53,529 bases of DNA from an uncultured Eubacteriales bacterium (GCA_900317025.1 ONFG01000006.1:1-53529); one strand, 5' to 3'; positions 1 through 8,847 are shown, counted from the first letter of the stretch. The notes: generated from the letters alone by a model not told the origin. Numbers and translations are program-made.

Positions 1-50
1 TTAAAAGATTCTTAAAGCAAGTTAAAGATAACTTAAAATTACTAATAAAA

Positions 51-78
51 TAAAACCGGACGCTGAAGCCCGGTTTTA
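51..78 (-). terminator. Terminator of the envelope polymer operon
   Basis: A 9-bp stem (51-59 with 70-78, arms TAAAACCGG and CCGGTTTTA) is followed on the minus strand by a T-rich run. It lies just after the stop of the YidC fusion gene and closes the three-gene operon that starts near 4290. Confidence 0.85.
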
Positions 79-103
79 TTCTTCTTTACGGTATCGCTGA
101 TCG

Positions 104-2134
104 TTATATGTCGTGTCTGAGAGAGCGTATCACGTAGCGGCCGCAAAGCTCGCTGCTTCTGCCGATGTTGAATACGTGTTCTCTATAGGCCTGTTCGATC
201 GCCTTTTTGTATGCCTCGCTGTTTTCCAGAAGCTCATTCAATATTTTATCGGCCTCGGCGACAGCCTCGGGCTTGACAGTCTTGCCTATCACGTTCCTAA
301 GTGTGATGTTTATCGGCTTAGTTGCAATCAGATCATACTCCGGATTCATGATCTTCATCGGAGTATCGATAAACAGTACGGGGCGCTTCGTTACAAACGC
401 GAACTCCCACGAGATATCGGACCAGTCGGTTATAAGAAGATCTGATTCCATAACAGGAGAATTCGACGAGAAATCTGTCTGGATCTCTATATTATCGCGA
501 TCTTTGAAGCGTTCCTTCAAAAGCTCGAACCGCTCGGGCTGATGACGCACCTGCTGAGGATGCGGTCTTACTACGATATCGCACTTGAGCCTGCCAAGCG
601 CTTCAAGAAGAGGCTCGATACAGAGGTCGAAGATATTGTCGTCCTGCCAGGAGGGGGCAATAAGTATCTTAGGGACGCTGTTCTTTTCGTGCGTCTGAGA
701 CGCGTATTTCTCGTTCATTTCGTCGATCAAAGGATATCCTGCCTCGACAAGAAGCTTTTTTGGCGTGTGATAAAGCTCCTCCATGTCTCGTATTTCGGAA
801 ACGAAATCTTTACCCGTCGCAAAAAGCGTATCGTACCAATCGAGAGCGCCCTTGCGGAGCAGCATGGAGTTGTTGCCGACACCGTGAGGCACATAGACAT
901 ATTCTACGTCGTTTCTGACTCTGGAGCGCTTGATGTGGTACTTCTCGAGATCGGGCATCGTCATCAGGCACATATCGCACTCGAGCTTCATAAAAAGCGG
1001 GATCAAGTACTTATCCGACGCGACGTAGTAGGCGTGGATATTCTTTCGGCCGTCGTTGAAAATATTGTCATTAGGGTCGCTTGTGACGTAATGTATGTCG
1101 ATATCGGAGTGATCACAGATGTAGTCGATCATTCCGGAGTAATACTTATAAAAGCCGTTTGACTCGGAATAGATCATCAGCTTCATGTTTTCGACTGAGA
1201 AAAAGCGCTTGTAATCCGCTTTTTCACGAGCGGAATAAGCCTTATGCTCGCGCTCCTTCTCGGCGCGTGCTTCGTTCATTTTCTTGAGCGACTCGTAATC
1301 TATATACTTTTTTGGCGGTATAACGAGATTAAGCATGTACATGGAGGGTATCGAAAAGAGGTTTCCAAAGATCCAGTAAAGACCTACGCCCGCGGGAACG
1401 AGAAACGAGAAATACGTCGAGAAGGCGATGAGAAAAACGGTTGTGAACGTTTTGTTGAGCTTGCCCTGAAATACCTGGAGAACGTTTATCCTGTTCTGAA
1501 TGAAGCACATAAGCCATGCGCTCAGCCCTGAAAGAAGAGGTACCGCAAGAAGGATCGGATCGCCTGTAAACGTCGGAGTGAGACTAAGATCCAAGCCGAG
1601 GAAGCTTACATTGAGGCTTCTTATCTGCTCGGCGGGGACTGACAAAAAGTCCGGAACAACGGCTGTCCCATGTTTTATCATGCTGATGATCTCGAGCTGG
1701 TATGTGTTCTCGTCTACCGATATCCCTGGGTGCAATGAGGTGAGCCAGTCCTTGAGACTGCCGATCACGTCGGAGGTGAATCCGAGCGTGAAGTTCAGCG
1801 GGTGATAAACAATATAGACAAGCCCCAGCACAAGCGGGATCTGTATAAGCAGCGGGATCAGGCTTACAAAGGGATTGTAGCCGTAGCGCTTATAGAGCGC
1901 AAGACGCTCGTCGGCGAGCTTGTCCTTGTCGTCTACATACTTTATACGGAGCGCGTTCTCCTCAGGCATAAGCCTTATCATTTTAATAGAATTGAACTGC
2001 GTCAGTATTCCCGTCGGGAAAAGCAGGATCTTCGTTATGAGCGTAAAGATGATTATGCTGACGCCGTAGCTGCCCGTCAGATCGAAGCAGAGCTTCATTA
2101 TCCATCCGAGAGCAAAACCTATAGTTTTTAGCAA
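104..2134 (-). CDS. YidC/Oxa1 insertase fused to CDP-glycerol-type glycerophosphotransferase
   Basis: This 676-residue protein joins two families. Residues 1-275 are a YidC/Oxa1-type insertase: several membrane segments, a cytoplasmic loop at 50-85 and a YWIFGN motif near 253. The groove arginine of Gram-positive YidC is a lysine here (Lys35 in TLITKILLFP), which keeps the positive charge. A charged linker at 275-312 leads to a cytoplasmic domain (313-676) resembling the TagB/TagF glycerophosphotransferases, with VPHG near 415, a GYP motif near 466, VVRPHPQ near 521 and SDLLITDWSD near 564. That family transfers glycerol phosphate from CDP-glycerol to wall polymers. I infer an enzyme tethered to a membrane or insertase-like channel. 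The start is TTG, with GAGGGA about 8 nt upstream. It is last in an operon with a 605-residue-class membrane phosphatase-fold enzyme and a small membrane protein. Both domain calls are firm; the joint function is inferred. Confidence 0.88.
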   Translation of the reverse strand: MLKTIGFALGWIMKLCFDLTGSYGVSIIIFTLITKILLFPTGILTQFNSIKMIRLMPEENALRIKYVDDKDKLADERLALYKRYGYNPFVSLIPLLIQIPLVLGLVYIVYHPLNFTLGFTSDVIGSLKDWLTSLHPGISVDENTYQLEIISMIKHGTAVVPDFLSVPAEQIRSLNVSFLGLDLSLTPTFTGDPILLAVPLLSGLSAWLMCFIQNRINVLQVFQGKLNKTFTTVFLIAFSTYFSFLVPAGVGLYWIFGNLFSIPSMYMLNLVIPPKKYIDYESLKKMNEARAEKEREHKAYSAREKADYKRFFSVENMKLMIYSESNGFYKYYSGMIDYICDHSDIDIHYVTSDPNDNIFNDGRKNIHAYYVASDKYLIPLFMKLECDMCLMTMPDLEKYHIKRSRVRNDVEYVYVPHGVGNNSMLLRKGALDWYDTLFATGKDFVSEIRDMEELYHTPKKLLVEAGYPLIDEMNEKYASQTHEKNSVPKILIAPSWQDDNIFDLCIEPLLEALGRLKCDIVVRPHPQQVRHQPERFELLKERFKDRDNIEIQTDFSSNSPVMESDLLITDWSDISWEFAFVTKRPVLFIDTPMKIMNPEYDLIATKPINITLRNVIGKTVKPEAVAEADKILNELLENSEAYKKAIEQAYREHVFNIGRSSELCGRYVIRSLRHDI

Positions 2135-2152
2135 GGTAAATTCCCTCTTCCG

Positions 2153-2410
2153 TTATATATCGTCCGAGAGAAGGTCTTCTGCCGTGATATTCTCCTTCTC
2201 CTTCGTCACAGTGCGTTCTGCGGCGGGAAGAGTTTCCTCCTTCTCTTTGCCGAACTTGCTCTTGAAAAAGCGCTTGATCTTGTTTCTGTAAACTCCAATG
2301 ACCGTTCCTATAGCGATCACTACGCCTGCGGCGATCTGGATAATATAGCTCGTTGAAGCAGGGTCAATGTAGCCCGATACTGGCTTCACGGTAAAAAGCA
2401 TTGAAAGCAT
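2153..2410 (-). CDS. Small single-pass membrane protein, 85 residues
   Basis: I do not recognise a named family. The start is ATG at 2408-2410, because AGGAGG lies at 2419-2424 with good spacing; the reading frame is open further upstream but that part overlaps the preceding gene. Residues 23-42 form one hydrophobic segment, followed by a basic stretch (YRNKIKRFFK) and a charged, probably cytoplasmic tail ending in SDDI. The gene sits between the membrane phosphatase-fold enzyme and the YidC fusion, 16 nt and 18 nt from each, so it is almost certainly co-transcribed. It could be an accessory subunit of the polymer machinery or a substrate of the insertase domain; neither is shown by sequence. 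Confidence 0.75.
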   Translation of the reverse strand: MLSMLFTVKPVSGYIDPASTSYIIQIAAGVVIAIGTVIGVYRNKIKRFFKSKFGKEKEETLPAAERTVTKEKENITAEDLLSDDI

Positions 2411-2426
2411 GATGTGTATCCTCCTG

Positions 2427-4229
2427 TTATTCGATGTATTCCCAGCAGCCGAAATCGTGAGCGTCGCCGGTAACTCTATAACGGCAGACCGGCTTGGGGC
2501 TGACGTTAGAACCTTGGTTGTTGTAGATATTGATGATCCTCTCGGGTGAAGCGCCGCGAACGATAACGTCCTCATAGGAAACGCCGTACTCGCTGTGGTC
2601 GAGCCCACAGTATTCCATTATGCTTGCGGGGAAAAGAGCGTTTGAAAGCTGCGTTTCGCTGTCAGTCTTCATAGGCGAACTCTCCGCGCCCGCACGTTTT
2701 ATGAGAAGACCGGTGGTGATCTCTTCGGAGAGCCTGTCGGCGCCTCCCTGAGTTTCATAGGGCGGGTGTCCGTGGTCGCCGAGAATGATTATCGTAGATG
2801 AATCGTAGATACCCAGCTCCTTCATCTGAGAAAAATACTCGTTCAGTATCTCGAACTCGCCTCTTGTAGTCATTACGATGGAATCTACGCCCGTTTTTTC
2901 CCCGTAACCCGGATATATCTCGCACACCTCGCGCGAATAGTCGTGAGAACCGTTTAAATGGATAAAACTAAAGGTCTTGTTTTCGGAATCGAGATTCAAG
3001 CCGTCACGGCAAAGCGCGTTATAGAATTCTACGTCTGATTTATCGGTAACGATTCCCTTCATCGCATCGGGGTCGTCTCTTTCTACAATAAAGAAATCAC
3101 TTGGCGCCCAACCTGCCATATAGTTTGAAAAAGCGGACTTGAGAAAATATGGCGATAGTTTCAGAAGCGACATATTGAGCATCGTTTCGACGATGCCATT
3201 ACGGTCTGTATAATTGATCGTTGAACTTATATTGAACACTTTGTATGTATCAAAAATATCTTTAACATAAGTGATTGAGAGCAGAGTTGACGCGACATCT
3301 GCGATACCGTTTATACGAAAGCCCTCATCCTTTAGCTTTTTAAGCATCGGGTCTTCTGTCCATGCTTTGCTGAGGTACTCGCCGCGCTTGCTGTCGTCGA
3401 ATTCGCGAGCGGTCAGCATTTCGGGTACAGACGGGAAAGTATTGGTATATTTTGCAACATTGTTTCTGTAATAAGTAAAACCGTCCAGGATATCGTAAAG
3501 CTCGGGAAACTCCTCGAGTGTATCGTCCATATACGTGCCGTCGAGTCTGTCGGTAAGAAAAACTACTACGTTCTCATCGGGAGAAAGACATAATGATGAA
3601 CTATAGGACAGCATTGCCACGCCGAGTTCATCGTCGCGTTTTTCAATGCCGCAGGAGAACACCGTACCGATGATCCCCACGATCTGAACAGCAATAAGAA
3701 GGCCTGCAGCAAATGCCGCCGTTTTCTGGCTGAATTTCTTCAAAAGCTTATTATCGGGATATTCTTTGACTGCGAGCCATATAATAAGCGGAACAAAAAT
3801 CAAAACTATGTATATGATAAGATTGAAATAGTTCCTAAAGTTTATATCCAGATAATCGTTTACGTCACCTGTCACAAGAGTCATTCCGCCGTTAAAAAAC
3901 ATCATTTGCAGATACATTGTTATCAGCAGACCAAGCATAAGGTAACATACTGTTTTAAAAAGCTTTTCTCTTATCGTCAGGCAAAGAAGCAGGAGTGCAA
4001 ATATAAACACAAAGACGCCCAAGGCTACCAGAAGCATGGTTGGCGCTATAATTGAAAACCCGACAAAGAACTCCGCCTGACTCGACAAAAAGATATCGAT
4101 CGGAGAAAAAAAGCAAACAGTAAAGCTCAGCGCAAGGCATACGAGCAGGCCGGTAACTACATTTATCTTTGAAAAACGTTCTATAATGGTAGTCTTTACC
4201 GGCTCTTTTATTTCTTTTTGTTTCTTCAA
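2427..4229 (-). CDS. Membrane alkaline-phosphatase-superfamily enzyme (sulfatase/LTA synthase-like)
   Basis: About 600 residues. The N-terminal third holds about five membrane segments; the rest is an extracellular domain of the alkaline-phosphatase fold, as in lipoteichoic acid synthases and phosphoethanolamine transferases. Visible motifs are FLTDRLDG, a NTFPSVPEML segment that should hold the threonine nucleophile, FIHLNGSHDY, and ILGDHGHPP, whose Asp and His bind metal in the family. I therefore expect transfer of a phosphoglycerol or similar group on the cell surface. An ATG at 4244 has no ribosome binding site. The GGGGGAG just inside it is placed ideally for a TTG at 4229, so I chose TTG. 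It is the first gene after the promoter at 4290-4317. The substrate cannot be told from sequence. Confidence 0.82.
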   Translation of the reverse strand: MKKQKEIKEPVKTTIIERFSKINVVTGLLVCLALSFTVCFFSPIDIFLSSQAEFFVGFSIIAPTMLLVALGVFVFIFALLLLCLTIREKLFKTVCYLMLGLLITMYLQMMFFNGGMTLVTGDVNDYLDINFRNYFNLIIYIVLIFVPLIIWLAVKEYPDNKLLKKFSQKTAAFAAGLLIAVQIVGIIGTVFSCGIEKRDDELGVAMLSYSSSLCLSPDENVVVFLTDRLDGTYMDDTLEEFPELYDILDGFTYYRNNVAKYTNTFPSVPEMLTAREFDDSKRGEYLSKAWTEDPMLKKLKDEGFRINGIADVASTLLSITYVKDIFDTYKVFNISSTINYTDRNGIVETMLNMSLLKLSPYFLKSAFSNYMAGWAPSDFFIVERDDPDAMKGIVTDKSDVEFYNALCRDGLNLDSENKTFSFIHLNGSHDYSREVCEIYPGYGEKTGVDSIVMTTRGEFEILNEYFSQMKELGIYDSSTIIILGDHGHPPYETQGGADRLSEEITTGLLIKRAGAESSPMKTDSETQLSNALFPASIMEYCGLDHSEYGVSYEDVIVRGASPERIINIYNNQGSNVSPKPVCRYRVTGDAHDFGCWEYIE

Positions 4230-4289
4230 AAATATCTCCCCCATTTTTATTTATACAATAAAAAAGCTGTTCATCTCGACAATATAACT

Positions 4290-4317
4290 ATTATACCATA
4301 TTTAAACGTAAAGTCAA
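4290..4317 (-). promoter_or_regulatory. Sigma-A promoter of the envelope polymer operon
   Basis: On the minus strand, TTGACT (4312-4317) and TATAAT (4290-4295) are 16 bp apart. The gene start lies about 55-60 bp downstream. Confidence 0.8.
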
Positions 4318-4325
4318 ACCACAAA

Positions 4326-4348
4326 CGGAAGTCGGCAGGCAATTCCGA
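4326..4348 (-). terminator. Weak terminator-like hairpin after the MATE gene
   Basis: CGGAA at 4326-4330 can pair with TTCCG at 4344-4348, followed on the minus strand by a TTTG-rich run. The stem is only 5 bp, so read-through is possible. Confidence 0.35.
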
Positions 4349-4384
4349 TTTTGCTTTTTTGCAAATCATAGCTGATCTGCACCG

Positions 4385-5743
4385 TCAGCCGGCACTGTCC
4401 GCTCGGCGGATCGTTCTGTACAGAAGCGTTACGGATACTGCCATCATTATGACCTCGGTGATCGGCTGTGCCCAGATCATCCCGTTGAATCCCAGCAGAC
4501 GATCCAGAAAAAGAAGCAGGGGGACATAAAGGATGAGTTGGCGCACAAGCGTTATCGCAAAACCGTACTGAGGCTTCCCCATCGCCTGGAAGGACATTCT
4601 GCTCATTGAAACAGCTCCGACGAACGGCAGTATAAACATGAGTGTGCGAAGGACACGGCTGCCTATTTCTATAACGTCGGGCGTATCGGTAAAAATTCCG
4701 ATGAGGAAAGGCGCGAAGAGGGCATAGACTGCCATCACAAAAAGCTCGGTGGAGCTTACAACGAGCAGCCCCGCTTTCAGCACGTCTATCATTCGCTTGT
4801 AGTTTTTTGCGCCGTAGTTGTAGCCCATTATCGGCTGCGTTCCCGAGGCAAAGCCTTGGTAGATGTAATTGCCGAGGGAAAGTATCTTCTGAGCGACGCC
4901 CATCGCCGCTACGGTAAGCTCTCCGTAGGAAACGGCAAGGTTGTTGTTGACGATGTAAGCCGCCGACGTCAGCAGCGTTTCAAGCGTCGCCGGAACGCCG
5001 ACCCAGAATATTTCCTTTAATATCTCGGCGGTCGGGCGTATGTATTTGAAGCTTGGACGCAGGAGCGTCTTTCCTGCCGCGTAAAAGGCGACCGACACCG
5101 CCATGCTTACGGCGTTGCCGAGGACCGTAGCGACGGCGGCTCCCGTTATACCCATGTTGAGCGAGAAGATAAATATCGGGTCAAGGACGATGTTTGCGAT
5201 AGTACCTGCTACCATGCCGGCAACGGAGTGCTTTACAGAGCCTTCGCTTCGCAGTAATTGACCGAAGGTGTAGCTGCCCATTGTAAAAACGCTGCCGACC
5301 AGCAGCACTAACACATACTGCTTCGTATACTCAAAGGTGTTTTCTTTCGCTCCCAGCCCTGTTATTATCTGCGGAAGAAATATCAATCCCGCTGCCGCGA
5401 CGATAGCACTGTTGAGAACAGTCAGCGAAATACCTGCCGTAAGCGTATGGCAAGCCTTATTGTCGTCGCCGGAGCCCAGGCTTCTTGCGATAAGCGACGA
5501 AGCGCCTGTTCCTATCATATTAGACACGGCGATCATTATCATCATGACGGGATAAGCGAGATTGACCGCGGCAAGGCGGTAGTCGTCCTTCATTAGCCCG
5601 ATGAAATATGTATCGACAAGATTGTAGAGCACCATTATGAACATTCCGGCGATCAGAGGAACACCGAGGCGCACCACAGCTTTTGCCGGCTTCTCCTCGC
5701 TCAATATGAATATTCGTTTGTCTTCCTTCTTTGAGCTTTCCAA
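4385..5743 (-). CDS. MATE-family multidrug/Na+ antiporter
   Basis: A 452-residue membrane protein with twelve hydrophobic segments in the two-fold repeat of MATE transporters (NorM/DinF type), which export organic cations in exchange for Na+ or H+. Supporting segments are GVPLIAGMFIMVLYNLVDTYFIG at the start of the first half and a matching VGVPATLETLLTSAAYIVNN at the start of the second, with the GFASGTQPIMGYNYGA motif typical of the family. The start is TTG at 5743 with GGTGAT six bases upstream; no good ATG is available. It lies downstream of the DUF4097 gene, separated by a terminator, so it may have its own weak promoter or rely on read-through. The substrate is unknown. Confidence 0.92.
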   Translation of the reverse strand: MESSKKEDKRIFILSEEKPAKAVVRLGVPLIAGMFIMVLYNLVDTYFIGLMKDDYRLAAVNLAYPVMMIMIAVSNMIGTGASSLIARSLGSGDDNKACHTLTAGISLTVLNSAIVAAAGLIFLPQIITGLGAKENTFEYTKQYVLVLLVGSVFTMGSYTFGQLLRSEGSVKHSVAGMVAGTIANIVLDPIFIFSLNMGITGAAVATVLGNAVSMAVSVAFYAAGKTLLRPSFKYIRPTAEILKEIFWVGVPATLETLLTSAAYIVNNNLAVSYGELTVAAMGVAQKILSLGNYIYQGFASGTQPIMGYNYGAKNYKRMIDVLKAGLLVVSSTELFVMAVYALFAPFLIGIFTDTPDVIEIGSRVLRTLMFILPFVGAVSMSRMSFQAMGKPQYGFAITLVRQLILYVPLLLFLDRLLGFNGMIWAQPITEVIMMAVSVTLLYRTIRRADSAG

Positions 5744-5767
5744 TTATATATCACCACTTCAAAAAAG

Positions 5768-5789
5768 GGTGCAGAGCTGCCCCTGCACC
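5768..5789 (-). terminator. Terminator of the pduL-DUF4097 operon
   Basis: A 7-bp stem (5768-5774 with 5783-5789, arms GGTGCAG and CTGCACC) is flanked by six A and six T, a standard intrinsic terminator on the minus strand. Confidence 0.88.
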
Positions 5790-5793
5790 TTTT

Positions 5794-6540
5794 TTACTCT
5801 TCCTCGTAAAGGGAGACGTCAAGATCGCCCTTTTTTGTTTTTACCTTAAATGCATATTTTCCGTCGCCGCTGACATAGGAATCCATTCCGTTGTCAACGT
5901 AGGAATCGAGCCTGCCTTCTTTCGACGAAAAATCTACGGAGTAGCCGATGGTATTGTCAACAAAAAGATGCACTCCTCCGTCGTTAGTAGTGATAACGGA
6001 AGAGGGAGAATACGTGTTTTTGAACACTACACCCTGATCTCTGCCGTTGATCTTGATGCTTTCCGCCGTGATATTTTTCAGCACGACCTCGCCGTCGGTG
6101 TTGATATTGAGCGACTTCAAAGCCTGAGCTGTCTTGCGGGGGATCCTTATCTCTACCTTCTTGTAGGCGTCTGTGATCTCGTCCGCACCGGCTGCCGTAT
6201 GATATACCGAAAATTGCGTGCCGTCGAGCGAGTAGTCGAGGCGCTCGTTTTCCATGAGGTAGCGCGTTGCCGCCTCTTCGACAAAATAGTCGTCGCCGTT
6301 ATAGGCGGTTATCTCAACTCTGCCGCCCTTCCAGTCGATGTTGAGCGAATCGACTTCGTTCGGCGGGTAATACTCGCCCATCGCATAGTAAAGCGACATA
6401 TCGGTCGGGTCAACGCCCTGCAGCTCCTCGCTTATCTCCGGTTCGCCCGCCGATATCACGCCGGTAAGACCAAACACAAGTATGATCAGCGCAACGAGAA
6501 CTACCGAGAAAACTGACAGACAAATAACTCTCAGCTTCAT
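5794..6540 (-). CDS. DUF4097-type beta-strand repeat protein with an N-terminal membrane anchor
   Basis: A 248-residue protein with one hydrophobic segment at residues 6-30, which is an anchor or uncleaved signal, then an extracellular region of short alternating beta strands ending in DLDVSLYEEE. The pattern (SLNINTDGEVVLKNI, then SIKINGRD, then FKVKTKKGDLDVSL) is that of DUF4097 adhesin-like beta-helix domains, often found with membrane-stress genes. No catalytic motif is visible. It starts 1 nt after the pduL stop, so the two are co-transcribed, although nothing in the sequence ties the functions together. The role is unknown. Confidence 0.72.
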   Translation of the reverse strand: MKLRVICLSVFSVVLVALIILVFGLTGVISAGEPEISEELQGVDPTDMSLYYAMGEYYPPNEVDSLNIDWKGGRVEITAYNGDDYFVEEAATRYLMENERLDYSLDGTQFSVYHTAAGADEITDAYKKVEIRIPRKTAQALKSLNINTDGEVVLKNITAESIKINGRDQGVVFKNTYSPSSVITTNDGGVHLFVDNTIGYSVDFSSKEGRLDSYVDNGMDSYVSGDGKYAFKVKTKKGDLDVSLYEEE

Positions 6541-6541
6541 A

Positions 6542-7111
6542 TCAGACTATAATCTCGCCTTCTACAACGCCGCTGATTGCAGCCGCGTTTGATTCGTCGG
6601 TATCGATGTGCATTGCTGTTGCAAAGTCTGCTCTTACCCTACATACAACGTCGCCGAAAACGAGCTTTCTGCCTGCGCCGGCGTCGATCTCAACGCTTAC
6701 GATCTGCTTGTCCTTTAGACCAGCCTTCTCCGCGTCTTCGGGAGTAAGGTGTATGTGGCGCTGTGCAGCGATAACGCCGCAGTCGATCTCAAGCTCGCCC
6801 TTGGGACCTACGAGCTTGCAGCCTGGAGTACCGGCAAGGTCGCCGCTCTCTCTGATGGGCGGTGTGATACCGATCTTTCTTGCGTCTGTGAGCGATACCT
6901 CGACCTGATCGGCATTTCTGTAGGGACCGAGGATAGACATAGCAAGCTCGCCTCTGGGGCCTACTACCGTGATTTTCTCAGCACAGACAAACTGACCCGG
7001 CTGGGAAAGATCCTTCTTCTTTGTAAGCTCTGCTTCTTCACCGAAAAGCTTTACAAATGTCTCTCTCGTAACGTGGATATGACGAGCAGAGGTTTCAACG
7101 ATAACTTTCAT
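6542..7111 (-). CDS. pduL: Phosphate propanoyltransferase / phosphotransacylase
   Basis: A 189-residue PduL (PTAC family) enzyme, which interconverts acyl-CoA and acyl-phosphate, feeding ATP formation by acetate or propionate kinase. The two half-domains each carry the zinc-binding histidine motif, ARHIHVTRE near residue 9 and QRHIHLTPEDA near 120. KKDLSQPGQF, GPRGEL, SGDLAGTPG and AMHIDTDESNAA are also present. The ATG at 7111 was chosen because GGTG lies 6 bases upstream; an earlier in-frame ATG at 7123 has no such site. No microcompartment shell genes or encapsulation-type extension is seen here, so it probably replaces Pta in general fermentation. Confidence 0.95.
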   Translation of the reverse strand: MKVIVETSARHIHVTRETFVKLFGEEAELTKKKDLSQPGQFVCAEKITVVGPRGELAMSILGPYRNADQVEVSLTDARKIGITPPIRESGDLAGTPGCKLVGPKGELEIDCGVIAAQRHIHLTPEDAEKAGLKDKQIVSVEIDAGAGRKLVFGDVVCRVRADFATAMHIDTDESNAAAISGVVEGEIIV

Positions 7112-7174
7112 TTTGATCACCATTCCGTAATGTAATAATTTGCCGCCGCTGCTTTGCGGAAGCCTTCAAATAAT

Positions 7175-7203
7175 ATTGTACACCTATTTTTAAAATAATG
7201 CAA
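7175..7203 (-). promoter_or_regulatory. Sigma-A promoter of pduL
   Basis: Minus-strand TTGCAT (7198-7203) and TACAAT (7175-7180) are 17 bp apart, with a TG-rich extended -10 region. It lies about 65 bp upstream of the pduL start. Confidence 0.75.
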
Positions 7204-7269
7204 CACTATCTTGGTACATTCGAGCATTTTTTATTAATTATGAGTGAAGCGTTCCGCTGACCGGCAAAC

Positions 7270-7296
7270 GACCCGGAAGCGTTGATCTTCCGGGTC
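7270..7296 (-). terminator. Stem-loop after the DUF3794 gene
   Basis: A perfect 10-bp stem (7270-7279 with 7287-7296, arms GACCCGGAAG and CTTCCGGGTC) has a 7-nt loop. The T-run that follows on the minus strand is short (GTTTG), so it may be a terminator or an mRNA-stabilising hairpin. Confidence 0.6.
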
Positions 7297-7305
7297 GGTG
7301 AATCG

Positions 7306-8847
7306 TTACATTGGCAGCATTATCATCATATCCTGATCGAGGATATCGTCGGAAAGGTCGTTTTCAAGGCGTACGCGCTCCGCGCCTGTCGAGTATTCAC
7401 GGGCGATCGACCAGATGTCTTCGCCCTTCTTTGCGTAGTACAGGATGAGCGACGCTCCGCCGTCACGAGTTATCGGTGCAGCCTCATCGGCTGAGGCGGA
7501 TGTTACGGCGTTGACTCTCGTCGTTTCGTAAAGCTCACCGTTCACAAGAAGCTCCGCCCTGACCTCGATACGCTTTTCGCTGCTGAAACGGAAGCTTGTC
7601 GAGATGCACTCTGCGCTGACGCGGCATTCAAGCCCGCAGCGCCCGGTATCGATCTGTTTTAACTCGCGGCTGTATTCCATCGTACGCTCGGTATAGACGA
7701 CCTCGCCGGCGGCATCGAGAGCCAGCACACAGATGTTGTATTTTCCTCTGAGCACCGCCATGCCCTTTACCGCTTCGCAGACCGCGCCGCCCTTTTCGCA
7801 CCATACGTCGATCACCTTGGAGATTGAGCCGTCCGTAAGATCTACGTTTGACTTTTCAACGACGCTTTCATTTACGACCGAAGTAAGCAGAGGCAGCGTA
7901 CACTGTGAGCGCTCCGTCTGCGTTTTGTAGGAGGTGGAGTAGCAGTCGGTCACGAGCATGGCGTCCTGTGTCTTGTAGGAAAGGACTGTGACGCAGAGCC
8001 TGGCCGAAAGCACCGGAAGCGGGTCGTCAAAGCCGATCTCAGTTCTAAGCGCAACGGCGCTGTTCATTACCTCGACCGATAGGGCAAGCTCACTGCCGTC
8101 CTCTACGCCTTCAATGCCTATCACCTGGCTGAAAGGGATATTGTACTCGAGCGTTTCGAGCTTACCCGAATCCAAGTCAGAAAGGTAGAGCAGCTTTACG
8201 AGAAGCTCGCCCTTGTACATCAGCTTGCCGGAGACGAAGCTGTGCTCGCGGCTCACCGCTCTTATGTCGGAGCGCACCACTGCCTGAACCGCCGGTGTGT
8301 TCTGACTTCGTTCGAGAGCCTCAGTAACGGCAAACTGCTGCTGCGATATGCCTTTAAGGCACGAATAGCCGACGGTAAGCTTCTTTTGCTGGATATCCTC
8401 GCCCTTGATGTGGTTGCAGATGCGCTGCTCTCCTTTGTCGGTCACTCTTGCGTCTACTATGAACGCCCCGTGGATATTCAGCCGTCTCGGCGAGAGCGCG
8501 CGACAATTCAGGTAGCTTACGCGTATGTCGGTGGTGATAACCGCCGACTGCGGCGTGTCCGGGAGGTTGGCTGTGATCTCAAAAGGGTAGGTCTGCTCGG
8601 CGCAGCGAACGGAGTCCTTTATCGCGTCGACGTAGATGACGCGCACAAGGCTCGATCCGGTGATCTCAAGTCTGTCGCCGACGATGTTTTTGCTGTCGAT
8701 CTGTGGCTCGATGCAGCATTTGAGGATCTTGCGGATATCGGGGCAGTAGTCCGGGAGAGCAAAGTCGGCGTCAACGGTCTGCTCCGAGCTGTCACGGTAG
8801 ATAACTGTCGCCGTGCAGATACAGTCGGTCTTGATAGCGTAGTTCAT
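7306..8847 (-). CDS. DUF3794 (SPOCS) and LysM protein, SipL-like
   Basis: A 513-residue protein. Residues 1-130, about 160-320 and about 330-450 contain DUF3794/SPOCS-type repeats, with ALPDYCPDIRKIL near residue 29 as the hallmark. The C terminus is a LysM domain (YYAKKGEDIWSIAREY, then LENDLSDDILDQDMMIMLPM). In Clostridioides difficile, SipL has SPOCS and LysM domains and anchors the spore coat by binding SpoIVA; some relatives are used in non-sporulating Clostridia with unknown roles. No signal peptide is present, consistent with a cytosolic mother-cell protein. ATG with AGGAG seven bases upstream. It is monocistronic. No sigma-E/K promoter was identified with confidence. Confidence 0.85.
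   Translation of the reverse strand: MNYAIKTDCICTATVIYRDSSEQTVDADFALPDYCPDIRKILKCCIEPQIDSKNIVGDRLEITGSSLVRVIYVDAIKDSVRCAEQTYPFEITANLPDTPQSAVITTDIRVSYLNCRALSPRRLNIHGAFIVDARVTDKGEQRICNHIKGEDIQQKKLTVGYSCLKGISQQQFAVTEALERSQNTPAVQAVVRSDIRAVSREHSFVSGKLMYKGELLVKLLYLSDLDSGKLETLEYNIPFSQVIGIEGVEDGSELALSVEVMNSAVALRTEIGFDDPLPVLSARLCVTVLSYKTQDAMLVTDCYSTSYKTQTERSQCTLPLLTSVVNESVVEKSNVDLTDGSISKVIDVWCEKGGAVCEAVKGMAVLRGKYNICVLALDAAGEVVYTERTMEYSRELKQIDTGRCGLECRVSAECISTSFRFSSEKRIEVRAELLVNGELYETTRVNAVTSASADEAAPITRDGGASLILYYAKKGEDIWSIAREYSTGAERVRLENDLSDDILDQDMMIMLPM

Noticed and set aside
6542-7111. A bacterial microcompartment locus, from pduL
   Set aside because: No shell protein, aldehyde dehydrogenase or diol dehydratase gene is nearby.
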